Assembly: GCF_015476545.1 (NCBI RefSeq)
Contig: NZ_JADMKV010000026.1
Span: 1 to 57,706, forward strand
Source: Methylobacter sp. BlB1
Lineage (GTDB): Bacteria > Pseudomonadota > Gammaproteobacteria > Methylococcales > Methylomonadaceae
Length of the DNA stretch: 57,706 nt
Direction of reading: 5' to 3'
Part shown: positions 7,789-16,774 of the stretch, piece by piece
Position numbering within the stretch: position 1 is the stretch's first letter
Layout: each line of letters starts with the position of its first letter
Program-made: the position numbers and the translations under genes
Notes under the pieces: model-generated
What the model was told of the DNA's origin: nothing
What the model saw: only the letters and a program-made list of their open reading frames with translations
The model's database searches: none

Positions 7789-9161
7789 TTCTGTCTGAAC
7801 CGCCGCAGCAGTTTGATCATGGCCGCCGCCTTGTCAAAGCATTCCTGATATTCATCTTCCATGACCGAATCATTGACGATGCCGCCGCCCGCCCAAAAGC
7901 GGATCGTGTTTTCCGAATGCACCAGCGTTCTGATCGCGATATTGGTATCCATATTGCCGTCAAAGCCCAGGTAGCCGATGGATCCGCAATAAACGCCGCG
8001 CCGGTTGGGCTCGAGCTCTTCAATGACTTCCATGGCGCGAATCTTGGGCGCGCCGGTAATCGAACCGCCCGGGAAACAGCTTCTCAGCAAATCCAACGCA
8101 TGCTGATCGTCAGCCAGCTCGCCCGTAACGGTACTGACCAAATGATGCACGGTGGCGTAACTTTCCACATCGAACAGAACCGGCACCTTGACCGAACCCT
8201 TTTTACAGGTCTTGCTGAGATCATTGCGCAGCAGATCGACAATCATGACATTTTCGGCCCGGTCTTTCTTGCTGTTTTTAAGCTCCTGTATCTGCTGCTG
8301 ATTTTCCACGGCATCCTGTTTGCGCGGACGCGTGCCCTTGATCGGCTTAGTCTCCACGACACCGTTCATCACCTTCAAAAAACGCTCCGGCGATGAACTG
8401 AGAATCTGCGCTTCGGGCAGGTTCAGATAGCCGCTGAACGGTGCGGCATTCAATTCGCGCAATGCCAGATAGGCTGTCCAGGGATCGCCTTTACAGTCGG
8501 CAGCGAAACGCTGGGTCAGGTTGACCTGATAGCAATCGCCCTCTTTCAGGTAATGCTTGATGCGGTAAAAAGCCTTGGCATAGGCCTCCTTGTCCATATT
8601 GGCTTTAATATCGCTGAGCACATTGAACAACTGATCATGACGCTCTGTCGGCAACGCGCTGAACTGCTCGATTAAAGCCTGCCATTTTCGAGCGCCATCG
8701 ACATGCCCCACCAGTGCGCTTTTTTGCTGTTCATGATCGACAATGACCGCCCATTCATAAATGCCGACCGCCATTTCGGCGATATGCTCGGCATCTTCAG
8801 CGATCACAGGCAATTTCTCCAGGCGTCGAGCCAGATCATACGAGAAATAACCGATAGCGCCGCCGTTGAAAGGCAAGCCTTCAATGACCGGAAAATCCGC
8901 GCTTAACTGCTGCTTGACCAATACAAACGGATCCTCAGAAGACTGCACAGATACGCCATTGCGCGTAATCTCGGTCGTATCGCCATGCGTGACCAGCGTG
9001 CATACGGGATCGGCCGCAATAATATCGTAACGGCCCTGCTGGCTGTAAGGATAACCGCTATCGAGAAAAACCGACCAGGGACGGCCGGCAAGCGGCGCAA
9101 AAAGCTCTGCACTGTTTTTGAAATAAGGAAGCGGGAAATGAAGTTGTTTCGATGACGACAT
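7785..9161 (-). CDS. pabB: Aminodeoxychorismate synthase component I
   Basis: This 458-residue chorismate-using enzyme carries the signature blocks PIKGTRPR, DLLRNDLSK, GSITGAPKIRAMEVIEELE and RRGVYCGSIGYLG. The PIKGT lysine is typical of PabB rather than TrpE. With a glutaminase (PabA) it makes 4-amino-4-deoxychorismate, the precursor of p-aminobenzoate. p-Aminobenzoate is needed for folate and, here notably, is the co-substrate of beta-RFAP synthase (16775-17737) in tetrahydromethanopterin synthesis, which explains its place in this cluster. It is coupled to the MfnE-like kinase by a 4-bp overlap. No pabA or pabC is seen in the window. Confidence 0.93.
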   Translation of the reverse strand: MSSSKQLHFPLPYFKNSAELFAPLAGRPWSVFLDSGYPYSQQGRYDIIAADPVCTLVTHGDTTEITRNGVSVQSSEDPFVLVKQQLSADFPVIEGLPFNGGAIGYFSYDLARRLEKLPVIAEDAEHIAEMAVGIYEWAVIVDHEQQKSALVGHVDGARKWQALIEQFSALPTERHDQLFNVLSDIKANMDKEAYAKAFYRIKHYLKEGDCYQVNLTQRFAADCKGDPWTAYLALRELNAAPFSGYLNLPEAQILSSSPERFLKVMNGVVETKPIKGTRPRKQDAVENQQQIQELKNSKKDRAENVMIVDLLRNDLSKTCKKGSVKVPVLFDVESYATVHHLVSTVTGELADDQHALDLLRSCFPGGSITGAPKIRAMEVIEELEPNRRGVYCGSIGYLGFDGNMDTNIAIRTLVHSENTIRFWAGGGIVNDSVMEDEYQECFDKAAAMIKLLRRFRQK

Positions 9162-9292
9162 TTAGGTTGTGTCTTATTGGCTAAACGGATCAGCAAGCGG
9201 CGCACTCGCAGCGCAACCGGTTGAATGGATTTTTGAAGGGCATCGACAAATGGATATTCTGATTGGATGAAATTTTATAACAGTCGTTCTAT

Positions 9293-10339
9293 TTAACAAA
9301 GCTCTCCGGCCAGACGGGCAACGGCAACAGCCGGCGCGCAGTCGGCTGGGGACAACCCTGTCCGGGCAGCCGATATCTGAAACAAATCGCTGAAATCAAC
9401 GTAAGAGTAGCCCAGATTCAATGCGATCTGCCTGACCAGAAAACGCCCTACCCCGGCGCCTATAAACGGGCTGCTTTGAGCAAGATCATGGCGGGATAAT
9501 TGTCTTTCGCAGCTCCGCTGGATTTTTTGCAGCTGCTGCGAACGGACATGGCGGGCGAATTGCTGCCAGCGCGGCAGTTCGTCAGCATTAAAATCACAGC
9601 CTATCATGCGCGACAGCCGCCTGGCGCTGGCCATGACGGTCTTTTCTCCGCCGTCGGCCGTTTCGGTTTGGTCATGCAATTCATCAAGTTCGCCTGTGAC
9701 GCGATAGACATCGGCCATTGTGGCGAAATATTCGGCCATCAAGCCGACTTTGTGCCCCTTATCGAACGCCGTTTGCGCGACCGCCATCACAGCCGTTCTG
9801 ACGATGCCGGTATAAACAAGCTCCCCGGAGATCAGGCGCTGGTAGTCGGTGTACCCTGCCGCTTGCACCTGTCTGTCCTGGAGCGGCAAAATATCGGTCG
9901 TGGTGCTGCCTATGTCGACAAACAGGCCGCTTTCAAGCTTCCGAGCGGCAAATGCAGCACTGGCCAGCCAGTTGGCGGATGCGATCGCTTCATAATACCT
10001 GTCATCAACAGCTTGAAGATCGAGCATGCCCTCTTTACCGGCGAAAATCCGGATTTTGCCTTCGGGGAGCAGTTCTTTCATGGCCTTGATGATTTGCCTG
10101 ACGCCATCATCCCTGCTCGCGAATAAATCGACCAATTCGCCGGTCATGGTAACGGCGTGCAGATACTGAGCCACAGGTAACTGCGACAAGATCGCGCCGA
10201 CAGCCTGATGCAATTGTTCCATCCCCTTCCATAACGGACAGGCTTGCTGAAACACATCGATAATGTCGCCGGCTTCATCGACCACAGCCGCCTTGACATG
10301 AGCTCCGCCGATATCCCAGCCGATTATATTAAGCTGCAT
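9293..10339 (-). CDS. H4MPT-linked C1 transfer pathway protein, MfnF-like
   Basis: The 348-residue protein belongs to the hydantoinase/oxoprolinase (ASKHA) superfamily group annotated as H4MPT-linked C1 transfer pathway protein. It opens with IGWDIGGAHVKAAVVD, the phosphate-1 type loop of that fold, and has a second glycine-rich loop GLFVDIGSTTTDILPL. The archaeal relative MfnF couples the furan and the glutamyl-tyramine parts of methanofuran. In methylotrophs the homologue is expected to serve methylofuran assembly. The start overlaps the end of the upstream MfnD-like ATP-grasp gene by 11 bp, so these two are coupled. There is a 131-bp gap to pabB downstream. Family assignment is strong; the exact reaction is inferred. 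Confidence 0.82.
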   Translation of the reverse strand: MQLNIIGWDIGGAHVKAAVVDEAGDIIDVFQQACPLWKGMEQLHQAVGAILSQLPVAQYLHAVTMTGELVDLFASRDDGVRQIIKAMKELLPEGKIRIFAGKEGMLDLQAVDDRYYEAIASANWLASAAFAARKLESGLFVDIGSTTTDILPLQDRQVQAAGYTDYQRLISGELVYTGIVRTAVMAVAQTAFDKGHKVGLMAEYFATMADVYRVTGELDELHDQTETADGGEKTVMASARRLSRMIGCDFNADELPRWQQFARHVRSQQLQKIQRSCERQLSRHDLAQSSPFIGAGVGRFLVRQIALNLGYSYVDFSDLFQISAARTGLSPADCAPAVAVARLAGELC

Positions 10340-11324
10340 CTGTCTCCCTTACCTTTACTGCAATTGATTGACTGCGCACCGGATGTATCCGCGGCTCGCC
10401 GTTCAGCATCTGCAAGACCTGCTCGGCGACATTAACGCCCAGACCATTGTAAATGCCCGTGAATGACGTGGTCAGGCGCGGGTTTATTTCCAGCACATAG
10501 ATCTGCTCTGCGGTTTCTATCAGATCGATGCCCGCATACCCCCACAATTCAGGAAAAGCTTGGGCTATAGCCTGCACTAACTCCCGGTACGGAGTAAAGT
10601 CAGTCCTGTAATTAACTACGCATTCGGTTAACTGATATTGCTTATTGATGATCTCGAAGCGCTGCAGATTAACGCATAACAGCCAGCCTTGGCCCTGACT
10701 GAACAGACAGGACAAGCTGGTTTTTTCACCTTGAATATGAGGCTGGAAAATAAACCGGGCTTTATCCGGCAACTGTGACGAAATCACCGCGAAATCCTGC
10801 CGGTCTTCAATCAGATAACTTTCCGCACAGCCTACGCCGTCAATGGATTTGACGATCCATTCTCCGGGATGGTATTCGGCGGTATCGAACAAGCGCGTCG
10901 CAACGGTCGCGATATCGTGCTGCAGGAGCCGTTCATAAGTCCTGAGTTTATTGCCGGTCAAGGCCACGGCATTGGCTGGCGATGTCAATAAAATCCTGCC
11001 CGCCTGCTCAACCCTTTGGCACAATGCCTGTAAAATCCCGTCGAATTCCGGCGCAACCGGCCATACCGCATCGCACTGTCCGACCAGGTGCGAAAATTCT
11101 TCCGTAACGTCGTTCTCCGGCTTGATGACAACCGTAGCGCCGCCGGTATTGACTGATCCAAGCAACCGTTCATCGAGCATCACAACCAGCTCGATGCCGT
11201 CTATTGCCGCCAGATTATCGAGCAAAGCCTGCAGCATTAGGCCGCCTTCGCGCGCCAGCGAACCAGGCAAGGTCTGCTTATTAAAGCCGCCGCCCGTGAT
11301 ATACTCAAATACCAGAATTTTCAC
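10329..11324 (-). CDS. ATP-grasp ligase, MfnD-like
   Basis: The 331-residue protein reads from a GTG start (VKILVFEYITGGG). It shows an ATP-grasp core: the lysine segment GEWIVKSIDGVGCAESY, the segment RFIFQPHIQGEKTSLSCLF, and the metal-binding end GYAGIDLIE...VLEINPRLTTSF. Archaeal MfnD, a tyramine-glutamate ligase of methanofuran synthesis, has this size and fold. In the present context a role in building the glutamyl side chain of a methanofuran-like cofactor is likely. It is the first gene of the 11324-6545 unit and is divergent from the HisA-like gene, with about 100 bp between them for promoters. Confidence 0.78.
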   Translation of the reverse strand: MKILVFEYITGGGFNKQTLPGSLAREGGLMLQALLDNLAAIDGIELVVMLDERLLGSVNTGGATVVIKPENDVTEEFSHLVGQCDAVWPVAPEFDGILQALCQRVEQAGRILLTSPANAVALTGNKLRTYERLLQHDIATVATRLFDTAEYHPGEWIVKSIDGVGCAESYLIEDRQDFAVISSQLPDKARFIFQPHIQGEKTSLSCLFSQGQGWLLCVNLQRFEIINKQYQLTECVVNYRTDFTPYRELVQAIAQAFPELWGYAGIDLIETAEQIYVLEINPRLTTSFTGIYNGLGVNVAEQVLQMLNGEPRIHPVRSQSIAVKVRETDAA

Positions 11325-11426
11325 AATTTAAACGATCAACAAGAGATTAGCCGTTCAAGGCCATGAATTAATTTGCCTATTGTACCATTTACCGCACCCT
11401 CCTGTTTTACGGCATAACAGTTATCC

Positions 11427-12149
11427 ATGAAAATTATCCCGGTCATCGATTTGAAAGACGGCGTTGTCGTGCACGCCAGACAAGGCAGACGCGACCAATA
11501 TCAGCCCATTAATACCCGCTTATGCAGCTCACCGGATATTGATAGTGTTATCGAAGCATTTTTAAATCTTCATGATTTCTCTACTTTTTACATTGCCGAC
11601 CTTAATGCGATTACGCATCAAGGCAATCATGAACAATTAATTGATGAAGTGCTGGCTCGTTTCCCGAAACTGACATTCTGGGTGGATAGCGGCTATCAGA
11701 ATCATAGCCAACGCAGAGGCCTACCCGACAATTATATGCCGGTGCTGGGCAGCGAATCTTTTCAAGATGAAACAATCGGCGAAATCAAGGCTTTCGGCAA
11801 CAACTTTATTCTGTCTCTGGATTATTCGTCATCCAGTGCGCTGGGGGCAAGATCCTTGTTCAGCAGCCCGAGCCTGTGGCCCGATCACATTATCATCATG
11901 ACGCTGGCGCGCGTGGGCAGTCATAGCGGCCCTGATCTGGACAAATTGGCTCAGTTTTGCAGGCAATACCCGGACAAAAACTTTATTGCCGCAGGCGGCG
12001 TCAGGAATAAGCAGGATTTAATGGATTTAAATGAAATAGGCGTGAAACAGGCGCTGGTCGCAAGCGCGCTGCATTCAGGGCACCTGAGCGCCGACGACAT
12101 CAAAAACCTTCAGGCAAAAAAATACCCCGACGAGTCGGGGTATTTTTAA
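11427..12149 (+). CDS. HisA/HisF-like TIM-barrel protein of the C1 cluster
   Basis: The 240-residue protein resembles HisA: it begins MKIIPVIDLKDGVVVHA, with the N-terminal Asp of the barrel, has FYIADLNAI at the second strand, TLARVGSHSGPDL near the position of the second catalytic Asp of HisA, and AAGGVRNKQDL at the second phosphate-binding half. HisA-related proteins are regular members of methylotroph and methanogen cofactor clusters, but their substrate there is not settled. It is the only plus-strand gene of this locus and is divergent from the MfnD-like gene. Its last codons form one arm of a terminator hairpin shared with fae. A histidine-pathway role is unlikely because no other his gene is nearby. 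Confidence 0.75.
   Translation: MKIIPVIDLKDGVVVHARQGRRDQYQPINTRLCSSPDIDSVIEAFLNLHDFSTFYIADLNAITHQGNHEQLIDEVLARFPKLTFWVDSGYQNHSQRRGLPDNYMPVLGSESFQDETIGEIKAFGNNFILSLDYSSSSALGARSLFSSPSLWPDHIIIMTLARVGSHSGPDLDKLAQFCRQYPDKNFIAAGGVRNKQDLMDLNEIGVKQALVASALHSGHLSADDIKNLQAKKYPDESGYF
12119..12147. terminator. Bidirectional terminator between the HisA-like gene and fae
   Basis: AAATACCCCGA and TCGGGGTATTT form a near-perfect 11-bp stem flanked by A and T runs on either side, so it can end both the plus-strand HisA-like transcript and the minus-strand fae transcript. It lies inside the coding end of the HisA-like gene, whose TAA is at 12147-12149. Confidence 0.85.
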
Positions 12150-12172
12150 CATTCTCAGTAACTAAATAAATC

Positions 12173-12682
12173 TTAGTTGGCAGCGAATGGATGAACAGCA
12201 GTAGCTTTGCCTTCAACAACTTCTTTAGCTGTAGGCAGGCCAGCAACAGCGCGAGCGATAGCTTCTTTAGTAGCTTCGTAGTTGTACTGTTGGATTTTAG
12301 CGTCGTCTTCAGCAGCCCAGTGGATGAATACGCCAACAGAGATAAACAGATCGTCAGCTTCGTTAGCTGGGATTGTGCCGTTTTCTACACTGTCAGCAAC
12401 AGCCATAGCAACACCACGTTGTGCTGGACCAAACATTTGAACTGCTTGCTTAGAACCTTTGATTGTTACTTTGTTGAACATAACAGTAGAAGGTTTAACC
12501 ATCAGGTTAGGAGCAACAACTGCCAGCAGGCTAGAGAAGCCGTCTTTGTTGTTTGTTAAAGTGTTAGCAAACGCAGTTTCAGCAGCTGAACCTCTTGGGC
12601 CGATGATCAGGTCGATGTGAGCAACTTCGTTGCCTTCGCCAACTAATGATTCACCAACGCGTAAGTTATTAATTTTAGCCAT
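12173..12682 (-). CDS. fae: Formaldehyde-activating enzyme
   Basis: The 169-residue protein is a full-length Fae: it joins formaldehyde to tetrahydromethanopterin to give methylene-H4MPT in the cytoplasm, the main formaldehyde entry in methylotrophs. The conserved His is at residue 22 in [10 protein letters not shown], and the blocks [24 protein letters not shown] and FIHWAAED are diagnostic. A strong AGGGGA ribosome binding site lies about eight bases before the ATG. Wobble positions are biased toward T/A endings with few rare codons, as expected of a highly expressed gene. It is the last gene of the minus-strand C1 unit but has a 116-bp upstream gap with two small palindromes, so it may also have its own promoter. 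Confidence 0.97.
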   Translation of the reverse strand: MAKINNLRVGESLVGEGNEVAHIDLIIGPRGSAAETAFANTLTNNKDGFSSLLAVVAPNLMVKPSTVMFNKVTIKGSKQAVQMFGPAQRGVAMAVADSVENGTIPANEADDLFISVGVFIHWAAEDDAKIQQYNYEATKEAIARAVAGLPTAKEVVEGKATAVHPFAAN

Positions 12683-12719
12683 GCTTGATTTTCCCCTGTG
12701 TAGAAAAAAATGATAAAGA

Positions 12720-12748
12720 TTAGATTAAATCTAAGGACATCAAATGTC
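12720..12748 (-). promoter_or_regulatory. Paired palindromes upstream of fae
   Basis: Two adjacent palindromes lie 38-66 bp before the fae start: TTAGATT-A-AATCTAA (12720-12734) and GACAT-CAA-ATGTC (12736-12748). They could be operator sites for fae control. I recognise no known regulator consensus. Confidence 0.35.
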
Positions 12749-12798
12749 AGATTATTTGCTTTTAAACAAATTCGTTGTTGAAGATTGATCAAAAGCGA

Positions 12799-13653
12799 TT
12801 AAAGCTTTCCAATCAAATCCTCTAAAAATACTGTCAGTACTGTCGCCACAGTTAAATCGGCCGTTGTACCCGGGTTAATCCCATTGAGTTTGAACTCCTG
12901 ATCGATACGATAAAGCAACGGTTTAAGCTGCTCCGGATCATCAGTTTTGGATAACTCCTCACTAACCAGAGCCATCCTGGTCGCAACCATTTCAGAGTAT
13001 CGATTTCCATATTTTCTTTCGATGTGGCTGTCAGGGAATCGACTGAGCAAATCGGCATATACTGCTACCGCAGCCCAATTTCGGTCTCCCCACCGATCAA
13101 AAACGACATTATACCTCAAAACTGAAAAATCGAAAATATCTTTATAATCCGTCACGTATTGCAGCGCGATGCGATCTTTGGCGCTGGCTATTTTCATGGC
13201 CTCCGTCAAAGTCACGGAGGGTTTCTCATGAACATCCTGCTCCTCGGACTCGCCCAATCCGCCCGGCGATGCCAACGCGATGGCCTTGAACACCCAATCG
13301 GCATCCTCCACCGTTGTATTGGCAACGACACGGTGCACGGCCTGCCTGAGCGTCACGCCCGGACCGCAATAATTGACTGCCTGAACCAGCGGCGCGCAAA
13401 GCAGAAGAATACCCAGATTGGTATTGCAGCCCACCGCCGTCCGCGTCGCCTTGACGGCATAATAGATTTTCTCGCCCAACGAATAATCGGGATCGCAGAG
13501 AGGGCCAGCACTGACCTCGGCGCTGGCAATGAAGTCTGCCACGGTCATGTCATGACCATCGGCATAAATACTGACATTGCCGGGCTTGAAGGCCTCCAGT
13601 TCCACTTCGCAGGCCAATCGGTACAGATCACTGAGTTGCTTTGCAGAAATCAT
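12799..13653 (-). CDS. CitG-like triphosphoribosyl-dephospho-CoA synthase homologue
   Basis: The 284-residue protein has the CitG/MdcB family motifs: EAFKPGNVS near the N-terminus, NTNLGILLLCAPL in the middle, and ALASPGGLGESEEQDV, with a C-terminal NPGTTADLTVAT block. In citrate lyase systems CitG makes a prosthetic-group precursor. In methylotroph C1 clusters a divergent member always accompanies the H4MPT genes, where its substrate is unknown. No citrate or malonate lyase subunit is nearby, so a cofactor-related transfer reaction on a phosphoribosyl compound is more likely. Its ATG overlaps the stop of the RimK-like gene (ATGA), and fae lies 116 bp downstream. Confidence 0.8.
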   Translation of the reverse strand: MISAKQLSDLYRLACEVELEAFKPGNVSIYADGHDMTVADFIASAEVSAGPLCDPDYSLGEKIYYAVKATRTAVGCNTNLGILLLCAPLVQAVNYCGPGVTLRQAVHRVVANTTVEDADWVFKAIALASPGGLGESEEQDVHEKPSVTLTEAMKIASAKDRIALQYVTDYKDIFDFSVLRYNVVFDRWGDRNWAAVAVYADLLSRFPDSHIERKYGNRYSEMVATRMALVSEELSKTDDPEQLKPLLYRIDQEFKLNGINPGTTADLTVATVLTVFLEDLIGKL

Positions 13654-14576
13654 GAAACAGCCGCAATAACTTCAGGCTTGTTTTTATTGATGCGCCGGGT
13701 TATCAAATCGTCTGCCAGCAATTCGGCGATATTGACCTCGCAAACGCTTTGCAGCCCTTTCCAGGCCGGGATGCTATTCATTTCGATCACGGTGTAATTG
13801 CCTTCCCTGTCGCGGATAATATCCACGCCGGCATAATCCATAGCCAGCGCCTGTGTCGCCTTGACGGCCAGATCGGCCATTTTGGGGTCCAGATCGATCA
13901 CTTCGCATTCAGCACCGCGCGCAACGTTATTCAGCCAGGACTTGCCGCGCCTGCGCATGGCTGCAACCGCACGGCCGTTAATGACAAAAACGCGATGATC
14001 CGAATAGCCTACACCATCGCAATGCACAAAACGCTGCAAATAATAAACGCCGTGACTGCTTGTCAACCAGAACAGGTCGGTCGTTTTTTCGATGCGCCGG
14101 ATGCCTTCGCCTTGCGAGCCGAACAGCGGCTTGCTGATCAGCAAATTGCCTTTTTTCAATTCGTCTTCGGCAATACTTAAAGCCAATTCCCTGTCCCGCA
14201 ATATCCAGGTCATCGGCGTAGGCAGCCCCGCATTGTGCAGCAAGAAACTGGTCATGCCCTTGTCGACGCTGCGCTCAACAGCCTTTCCGTCGTTGTAGAC
14301 AGGGATATTCATTTCCTTCAAGGCATGCAGAACGTCCAGATACATCACGACCTCTTCCAGCGAGCCGCCCGGCACCCCGCGGACAAAAACCGCATCGGGC
14401 AGCGCCTGCTCGAAACCGGGAATCAAAACCGGAATTCGACCGGGCTCGATGGCGAACTTGCATTCGGTTAACGAAGCATATTCGCAACTGTAACCCCGAC
14501 TGGTGAAAGCAAGACGCAACTGCTTGCCGTGCCAACCCGGATCATCGGTAAAAATTGCTATGCGACCCACACACAT
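13650..14576 (-). CDS. RimK-like ATP-grasp ligase
   Basis: The 308-residue protein has the RimK/MptN type of ATP-grasp fold: SVDKGMTSFLLHNAGLPTP, the lysine strand LLISKPLFGSQGEGIRRI, a YLQRFV linker, the DHRVFVINGRAVAAMRRR segment and the metal site DYAGVDII...VIEMNSIPAWKGLQ. Archaeal MptN adds glutamate to tetrahydromethanopterin and is of this family, so a side-chain glutamylation of H4MPT is the leading idea. It overlaps the CitG-like gene by four bases and is separated from mch by an 83-bp gap holding a strong hairpin. The fold is certain; the substrate is inferred. Confidence 0.8.
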   Translation of the reverse strand: MCVGRIAIFTDDPGWHGKQLRLAFTSRGYSCEYASLTECKFAIEPGRIPVLIPGFEQALPDAVFVRGVPGGSLEEVVMYLDVLHALKEMNIPVYNDGKAVERSVDKGMTSFLLHNAGLPTPMTWILRDRELALSIAEDELKKGNLLISKPLFGSQGEGIRRIEKTTDLFWLTSSHGVYYLQRFVHCDGVGYSDHRVFVINGRAVAAMRRRGKSWLNNVARGAECEVIDLDPKMADLAVKATQALAMDYAGVDIIRDREGNYTVIEMNSIPAWKGLQSVCEVNIAELLADDLITRRINKNKPEVIAAVS

Positions 14577-14617
14577 ACTCTCAAAAAAGGAAAGTCGGAT
14601 TAAACAACCCGATAGAG

Positions 14618-14645
14618 GCCGCGAAGCGCCTTGACGCTTCGCGGC
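14618..14645 (-). other. Intercistronic hairpin between mch and the RimK-like gene
   Basis: GCCGCGAAGCG and CGCTTCGCGGC form a perfect 11-bp stem with a 6-nt loop. No T run follows on either strand, so it is not a standard terminator. It could stabilise the upstream mch message or attenuate the genes that follow. Confidence 0.6.
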
Positions 14646-14659
14646 AAGATGATCTGGCG

Positions 14660-15643
14660 TTAGGCGCCGAATGACTGATCCAGCAAGGCATTGTCGAGCT
14701 TGCCGGCACGAAAGCTTTTGCCGGACTCGACCGCTGTCACGATCACGCTGGCCGGACTGAACAGCATGGCGTCGATTTTAAAGAAATCGTATTCATACTG
14801 TTTGAAGATATCGGCGAAAGGCTTGCCGTAATCCTTGGATGTCGAGCTGGGCAATTCTTTCGCCAGTTTTTCGGCGGCCTCGTCGCTGCCTTTGACGAAA
14901 ATATGCACCTGGCCTGCGAACAGGATGGCGTCGTTCGTGCGACCCATGGCCTTGACGAAGTTCGGATGAGGAGGGCAAATCGGCGCGCTGCCGCTGCCGT
15001 CAACGATGTTTTCCAATGGAAAGTGCAAAGCGTGGGCTTTGTGCATGGCCACTTCCAGCACACGCGCCACGACCTGAACGCCGCCGGCCAGACTGCTGGT
15101 GGGCGTCACGATAATCGTCAGCTTGGACGGATCGACCTTACAGGCGGCCGCGACTTTTTCAATCAGTTCGACGGGTGGAATCGCATCGTTCTCGATGACC
15201 AGAACCGTTGAATCGGCTTCATCACGATAATCCAGCTCCTTGTAAAGCTCTTCAACCGATTCCTCTTTGCCGTCTTTGACTTTGGTCGCCATGGCGCGGG
15301 CAGGACCTGAACCCAGCGCATAATATTTTTCATGCGACAGGCTCCAGCCCGCGTACTGGCTGCCCAGACAGCCCAGCACCGGATTGCCGGTATGCACGTT
15401 GACGGTCAATGGCCAGTTAGTTGTGTAAGGGCTGTGGCTGATGGTGACGGTACCCATGCCGCCGAGGCAGATTTCAGCAATCAGGCGGCCGGCTTCGATG
15501 CCGCCCGGCACTTTGATTCCGGCATCAACGATAGTGCAGCCATTTGCCAGTTTTTCCACATGCACTCTTAATTTGTCGGCGTTATCAATCAGTTGCTTGA
15601 CTAATGGCTGGGTCAATTTATTAACGCTTGCTGTATATTCCAT
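14660..15643 (-). CDS. mch: Methenyltetrahydromethanopterin cyclohydrolase
   Basis: The 327-residue protein is full length for Mch, which interconverts 5,10-methenyl-H4MPT and 5-formyl-H4MPT in cytoplasmic formaldehyde oxidation. Clear family blocks are [45 protein letters not shown] and [20 protein letters not shown]. It acts after Fae and a methylene-H4MPT dehydrogenase (the latter is not in this window) and before the formyltransferase/hydrolase complex, which uses the methanofuran-like cofactor. It lies 13 bp after the ATP-grasp gene at 15657 and belongs to the same minus-strand unit. Confidence 0.97.
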   Translation of the reverse strand: MEYTASVNKLTQPLVKQLIDNADKLRVHVEKLANGCTIVDAGIKVPGGIEAGRLIAEICLGGMGTVTISHSPYTTNWPLTVNVHTGNPVLGCLGSQYAGWSLSHEKYYALGSGPARAMATKVKDGKEESVEELYKELDYRDEADSTVLVIENDAIPPVELIEKVAAACKVDPSKLTIIVTPTSSLAGGVQVVARVLEVAMHKAHALHFPLENIVDGSGSAPICPPHPNFVKAMGRTNDAILFAGQVHIFVKGSDEAAEKLAKELPSSTSKDYGKPFADIFKQYEYDFFKIDAMLFSPASVIVTAVESGKSFRAGKLDNALLDQSFGA

Positions 15644-15656
15644 ATCGGTCGATACC

Positions 15657-16757
15657 TTAATGTAATTTATTAACTATAATCTGATGTCTAATCGACAGCG
15701 CTTCCAAAACCTGCTGCGATTTTTCTGCGTGCGCAATAATACTGCAAATCGGCTGTTTTGCGCCAATTAATGCGCCTGATTCCGGTAGATCCATGCACCA
15801 GGACGGCCATTCGAATACTTTAGGAATGCGCAGATCCGACAACGCGTAAACAATCTGATAACCCGCACAGCCGGTTTGTACAGCGGGATAATCGATCAAT
15901 TCACCCTGGCTGGCTCTGACATGCCTTGCCAATAAGTCCTGATCGTACAATTGCATGCTGGCCGGCGGCCGCGCATTGATTTCCAGTACATGGCATCGCC
16001 CTTCGGCCTGTATGAAATCGAGAGAATTCAAACCCTTCAGCGCAAAAGCCGGCACGAGCTTTTCCAGCCAGTCCGCCACAAGAACTTTATGCTCATCCGG
16101 CAATCGGCTATCGCTGATGATGCCCGAGAAAACGAAAGCCTGCCCGTCATCCAAGGCCACGGTCCATTGCCTGTTAAAACCGATAATTTGCATATTGCGG
16201 CCATCCGCCAAAAACAACACGGAGCTTGACTCGCCTTCAATATAGCGCTGCCAGTAAACCGCCGCTGAAAGTTCACCTTCAGCATGCCAGCGGTGAATGC
16301 CTAAGCCGCCCGCCCCCTGCAGCGGCTTTATCAGCCAACCTTTTTCCGATGCCGGGGCGGTAAAGGAAACGCCCGGACAGGAAATATTCAGCTCATTCAG
16401 GCATGAAAAAAACGTTTGTTTATGCTGGATTCTTGTAAAGGCATCGGCTCCATTACCGAGAATTTCCAACCGATCCTCCAGATAGCCCAGACTGTCCGGG
16501 CAGTATTCAAAGCCGCTGCCATAAACAACGTGAGCAACACCATAGCGCTCGATAAAATACTCCACAGCGGCCGTTATATCGGCTCTGGACAATGAATCGA
16601 CCCGCCGATAAGCTTCGGCGCAGGCTTGCGTATCCTGATCGGCAAAACGGTCAATGACCAGGGGCTTCAGACCCGCCGCTTTAGCGGCTTGCGTCAACAT
16701 GCGCGCCGAACTGGCGATAATGAGGATATATTCAGGGATAACAGGATCGGCCGCCAC
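15657..16757 (-). CDS. ATP-grasp protein of the C1 cofactor cluster
   Basis: The 366-residue protein reads from a GTG at 16757, chosen because the first in-frame ATG falls after the first Rossmann-like strand ([13 protein letters not shown]). ATP-grasp features are the [19 protein letters not shown] strand, [18 protein letters not shown], and [10 protein letters not shown]...[12 protein letters not shown] with the metal-ligand Glu and Asn. Such a gene is a constant companion of mch and beta-RFAP synthase in methylotrophs and probably ligates an amino acid or acyl group to a pterin or furan intermediate. It is 17 bp after the beta-RFAP synthase gene and 13 bp before mch. Substrate unknown. Confidence 0.75.
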   Translation of the reverse strand: MAADPVIPEYILIIASSARMLTQAAKAAGLKPLVIDRFADQDTQACAEAYRRVDSLSRADITAAVEYFIERYGVAHVVYGSGFEYCPDSLGYLEDRLEILGNGADAFTRIQHKQTFFSCLNELNISCPGVSFTAPASEKGWLIKPLQGAGGLGIHRWHAEGELSAAVYWQRYIEGESSSVLFLADGRNMQIIGFNRQWTVALDDGQAFVFSGIISDSRLPDEHKVLVADWLEKLVPAFALKGLNSLDFIQAEGRCHVLEINARPPASMQLYDQDLLARHVRASQGELIDYPAVQTGCAGYQIVYALSDLRIPKVFEWPSWCMDLPESGALIGAKQPICSIIAHAEKSQQVLEALSIRHQIIVNKLH

Positions 16758-16774
16758 CGGAGCGAAGACGGCTT

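Noticed and set aside
9500-10126. 208-codon plus-strand frame opposite the MfnF-like gene
   Set aside because: Antisense shadow of a well-supported gene; no motif seen in it.
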